Part shown: piece by piece, positions 5,572 to 6,349 of the stretch | How the letters are laid out: the number at the start of each line of letters is the position of its first letter | Numbering within the stretch: the first letter of the stretch is position 1 | Origin: Planctomycetaceae bacterium | Lineage (GTDB): Bacteria; Planctomycetota; Planctomycetia; Pirellulales; Pirellulaceae | Direction of reading: 5' to 3' | DNA length: 6,349 nucleotides | Assembly (NCBI GenBank): GCA_002705165.1 | Contig: PAJC01000157.1 | Span: forward strand, 5,450-11,798 | The notes under the pieces: model-generated | What the model was told of the DNA's origin: nothing | The model's database searches: none | The model's input: the letters and a program-made list of their open reading frames with translations, nothing else | Position numbers and translations under genes: made by a program

Positions 5572-5581
5572 CTTGGCCAAG
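5572..5581. promoter_or_regulatory. Palindrome CTTGGCCAAG, copy 2, near a possible tolQ/exbB promoter
   Basis: The second identical copy. It falls between TTGACC (5562-5567) and GATAAG (5583-5588), a possible -35/-10 pair with a short 15-bp spacer. A regulator binding here would sit inside the promoter spacer. The promoter assignment is weak; the repeat itself is exact. Confidence 0.45.
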
Positions 5582-5632
5582 CGATAAGGATATTGCCCCC
5601 AAGGAGTAGGTTCTTTCGCGAACACCGCAAAG

Positions 5633-6349
5633 ATGATTATGCTTTTACAGGCTGGGGCGCCGGTGGCTGCCCCGAACGAGCTTATTTACGTGTGGACTGC
5701 GTCCACGCTGGCAGGCAAATCCATCATTGTTTTTCTGGGGGTGCTGTCGATGTTTGTTTGGTCGGTGATGCTGCAAAAAGTGCTTCAGACCCGGCAGGCT
5801 CGCAAGCTGAACAAGCTGTTTGTAGATGAGTTTCACCAGCACGAGGGCGTGCTCGTGATCCACGACCGCAACATCCACATTGAGGGCTGCCCACTGTTCA
5901 ACGTGTACAACAACGGCTGCAAGGATCTGCTGGGCCGACTAAAGGCCAAAGGTACCGAGGACGAGCTTGGCTCGGAACAATATGCCACCGTCAAGTCGAT
6001 CGAACACGTCAAGCGCACCATCGAGAGCGACGTGGCCAAGGAGTCGCTCAAACTCGAGAGCGGGCTGATCCAGCTTGCAAGCGCCGTAAGCGGCGCGCCG
6101 TTTGTCGGGCTTCTAGGCACGGTCTGGGGGGTCATGAGTACCTTCACCAACGTCGCTATGCTGCAGACCGCTAGCCTGCCAGTGATGGCACCGGGCGTGG
6201 CGGCGGCACTGGGCACGACGGTGGCCGGGCTGCTGGTGGCGATCCCGTCGATGGTCGGCTACAACTGGCTGGTGCACAACTTGCGGGTCTTCGCGGTGGA
6301 GCTGGACAACTTTGCGCAGGAACTGGCCTCGTGCATGGAAACCGAGTTC
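5633..6349 (+). CDS. TolQ/ExbB/MotA-family proton-channel subunit, 3' end missing
   Basis: An open frame of 239 codons runs to the window edge without a stop. Hydrophobic helices lie at about 29-48, 147-172 and 186-212, the three-helix plan of TolQ/ExbB with a cytoplasmic domain (about 50-145) between helices 1 and 2. The family hallmark SGAPFVGLLGTVWGVMSTF (153-171) is present, followed by PGVAAALGTTVAGLLVAIPS (187-206). Thr163 and Thr196 match the conserved channel threonines, but the Glu normally in the GIAEAL motif is Ala191. With a TolR/ExbD partner, expected downstream but outside the window, it would couple proton flow to TonB or Tol-Pal work at the inner membrane. TolQ and ExbB cannot be told apart here. 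The length is near the family norm, so only the tail is missing. ATG 5633 is the first start after an in-frame stop at 5585; AAGGAG lies 26 nt upstream, unusually far. Confidence 0.88.
   Translation, partial: MIMLLQAGAPVAAPNELIYVWTASTLAGKSIIVFLGVLSMFVWSVMLQKVLQTRQARKLNKLFVDEFHQHEGVLVIHDRNIHIEGCPLFNVYNNGCKDLLGRLKAKGTEDELGSEQYATVKSIEHVKRTIESDVAKESLKLESGLIQLASAVSGAPFVGLLGTVWGVMSTFTNVAMLQTASLPVMAPGVAAALGTTVAGLLVAIPSMVGYNWLVHNLRVFAVELDNFAQELASCMETEF

Noticed and set aside
5593..5829. A 78-codon + strand frame starting at TTG 5593, close to AAGGAG
   Set aside because: It is out of frame with the clear TolQ/ExbB coding sequence and its translation is low-complexity and unlike any family. The channel frame from 5633 has helices and family motifs.

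Overview
The window is bacterial chromosomal DNA with mid-to-high GC genes and AT-rich gaps. It carries six protein-coding units (the first and last cut by the window edges) and one apparent gene remnant. The organism cannot be fixed from this alone. A bS21 gene, SD-poor or TTG starts and the mix of families (PHP-containing PolX, short MetE-like protein, TIM-barrel epimerase, UPF0104-type membrane protein, TolQ/ExbB) fit a Gram-negative bacterium. Verrucomicrobiota or another PVC-type lineage is my best guess, held with low-to-moderate confidence.

Layout: (1) 1-654 (+) is the 3' part of a single-domain cobalamin-independent methionine synthase-like methyltransferase with its zinc ligands intact. 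(2) 655-958 is an AT-rich gap with a T-tract and, near its right end, two adjacent dyads built on TGACA half-sites, a possible -35/-10 pair and a possible structured leader. (3) 959-1156 (+) is rpsU (ribosomal protein bS21), starting with TTG and followed by a strong intrinsic terminator. (4) 1222-2136 and 2133-3203 (+) are a sugar-phosphate isomerase/epimerase-like TIM barrel and a UPF0104/flippase-like membrane protein, overlapping by TTGA and so probably translationally coupled. (5) 3226-4977 (-) is a full-length PolX DNA polymerase/3'-5' exonuclease, convergent with the preceding pair. (6) 4978-5177 holds a 10-bp palindrome and a long imperfect stem-loop. (7) 5178-5459 (-) is a 93-codon frame whose C-terminal two thirds look like the end of alanine dehydrogenase, with the catalytic and NAD-binding core missing. 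(8) 5460-5632 is a gap dense in dyads, including two identical copies of CTTGGCCAAG. (9) 5633-6349 (+) is a TolQ/ExbB/MotA-family proton-channel subunit that runs off the right edge.

The genes do not form one pathway. The only tight functional unit is the TIM-barrel/membrane-protein pair, which may act on a sugar- or polyol-bearing lipid or precursor (inference). rpsU (translation), polX (base-excision repair type synthesis) and tolQ/exbB (pmf-driven envelope energisation) are housekeeping-like genes with their own control regions. I see no defence system, CRISPR array, tRNA, rRNA or intact mobile element. The unexplained signals are the alanine dehydrogenase remnant, the paired operator-like palindromes, the 5083-5144 stem-loop, and a Glu-to-Ala change at a normally conserved position of the TolQ/ExbB channel.
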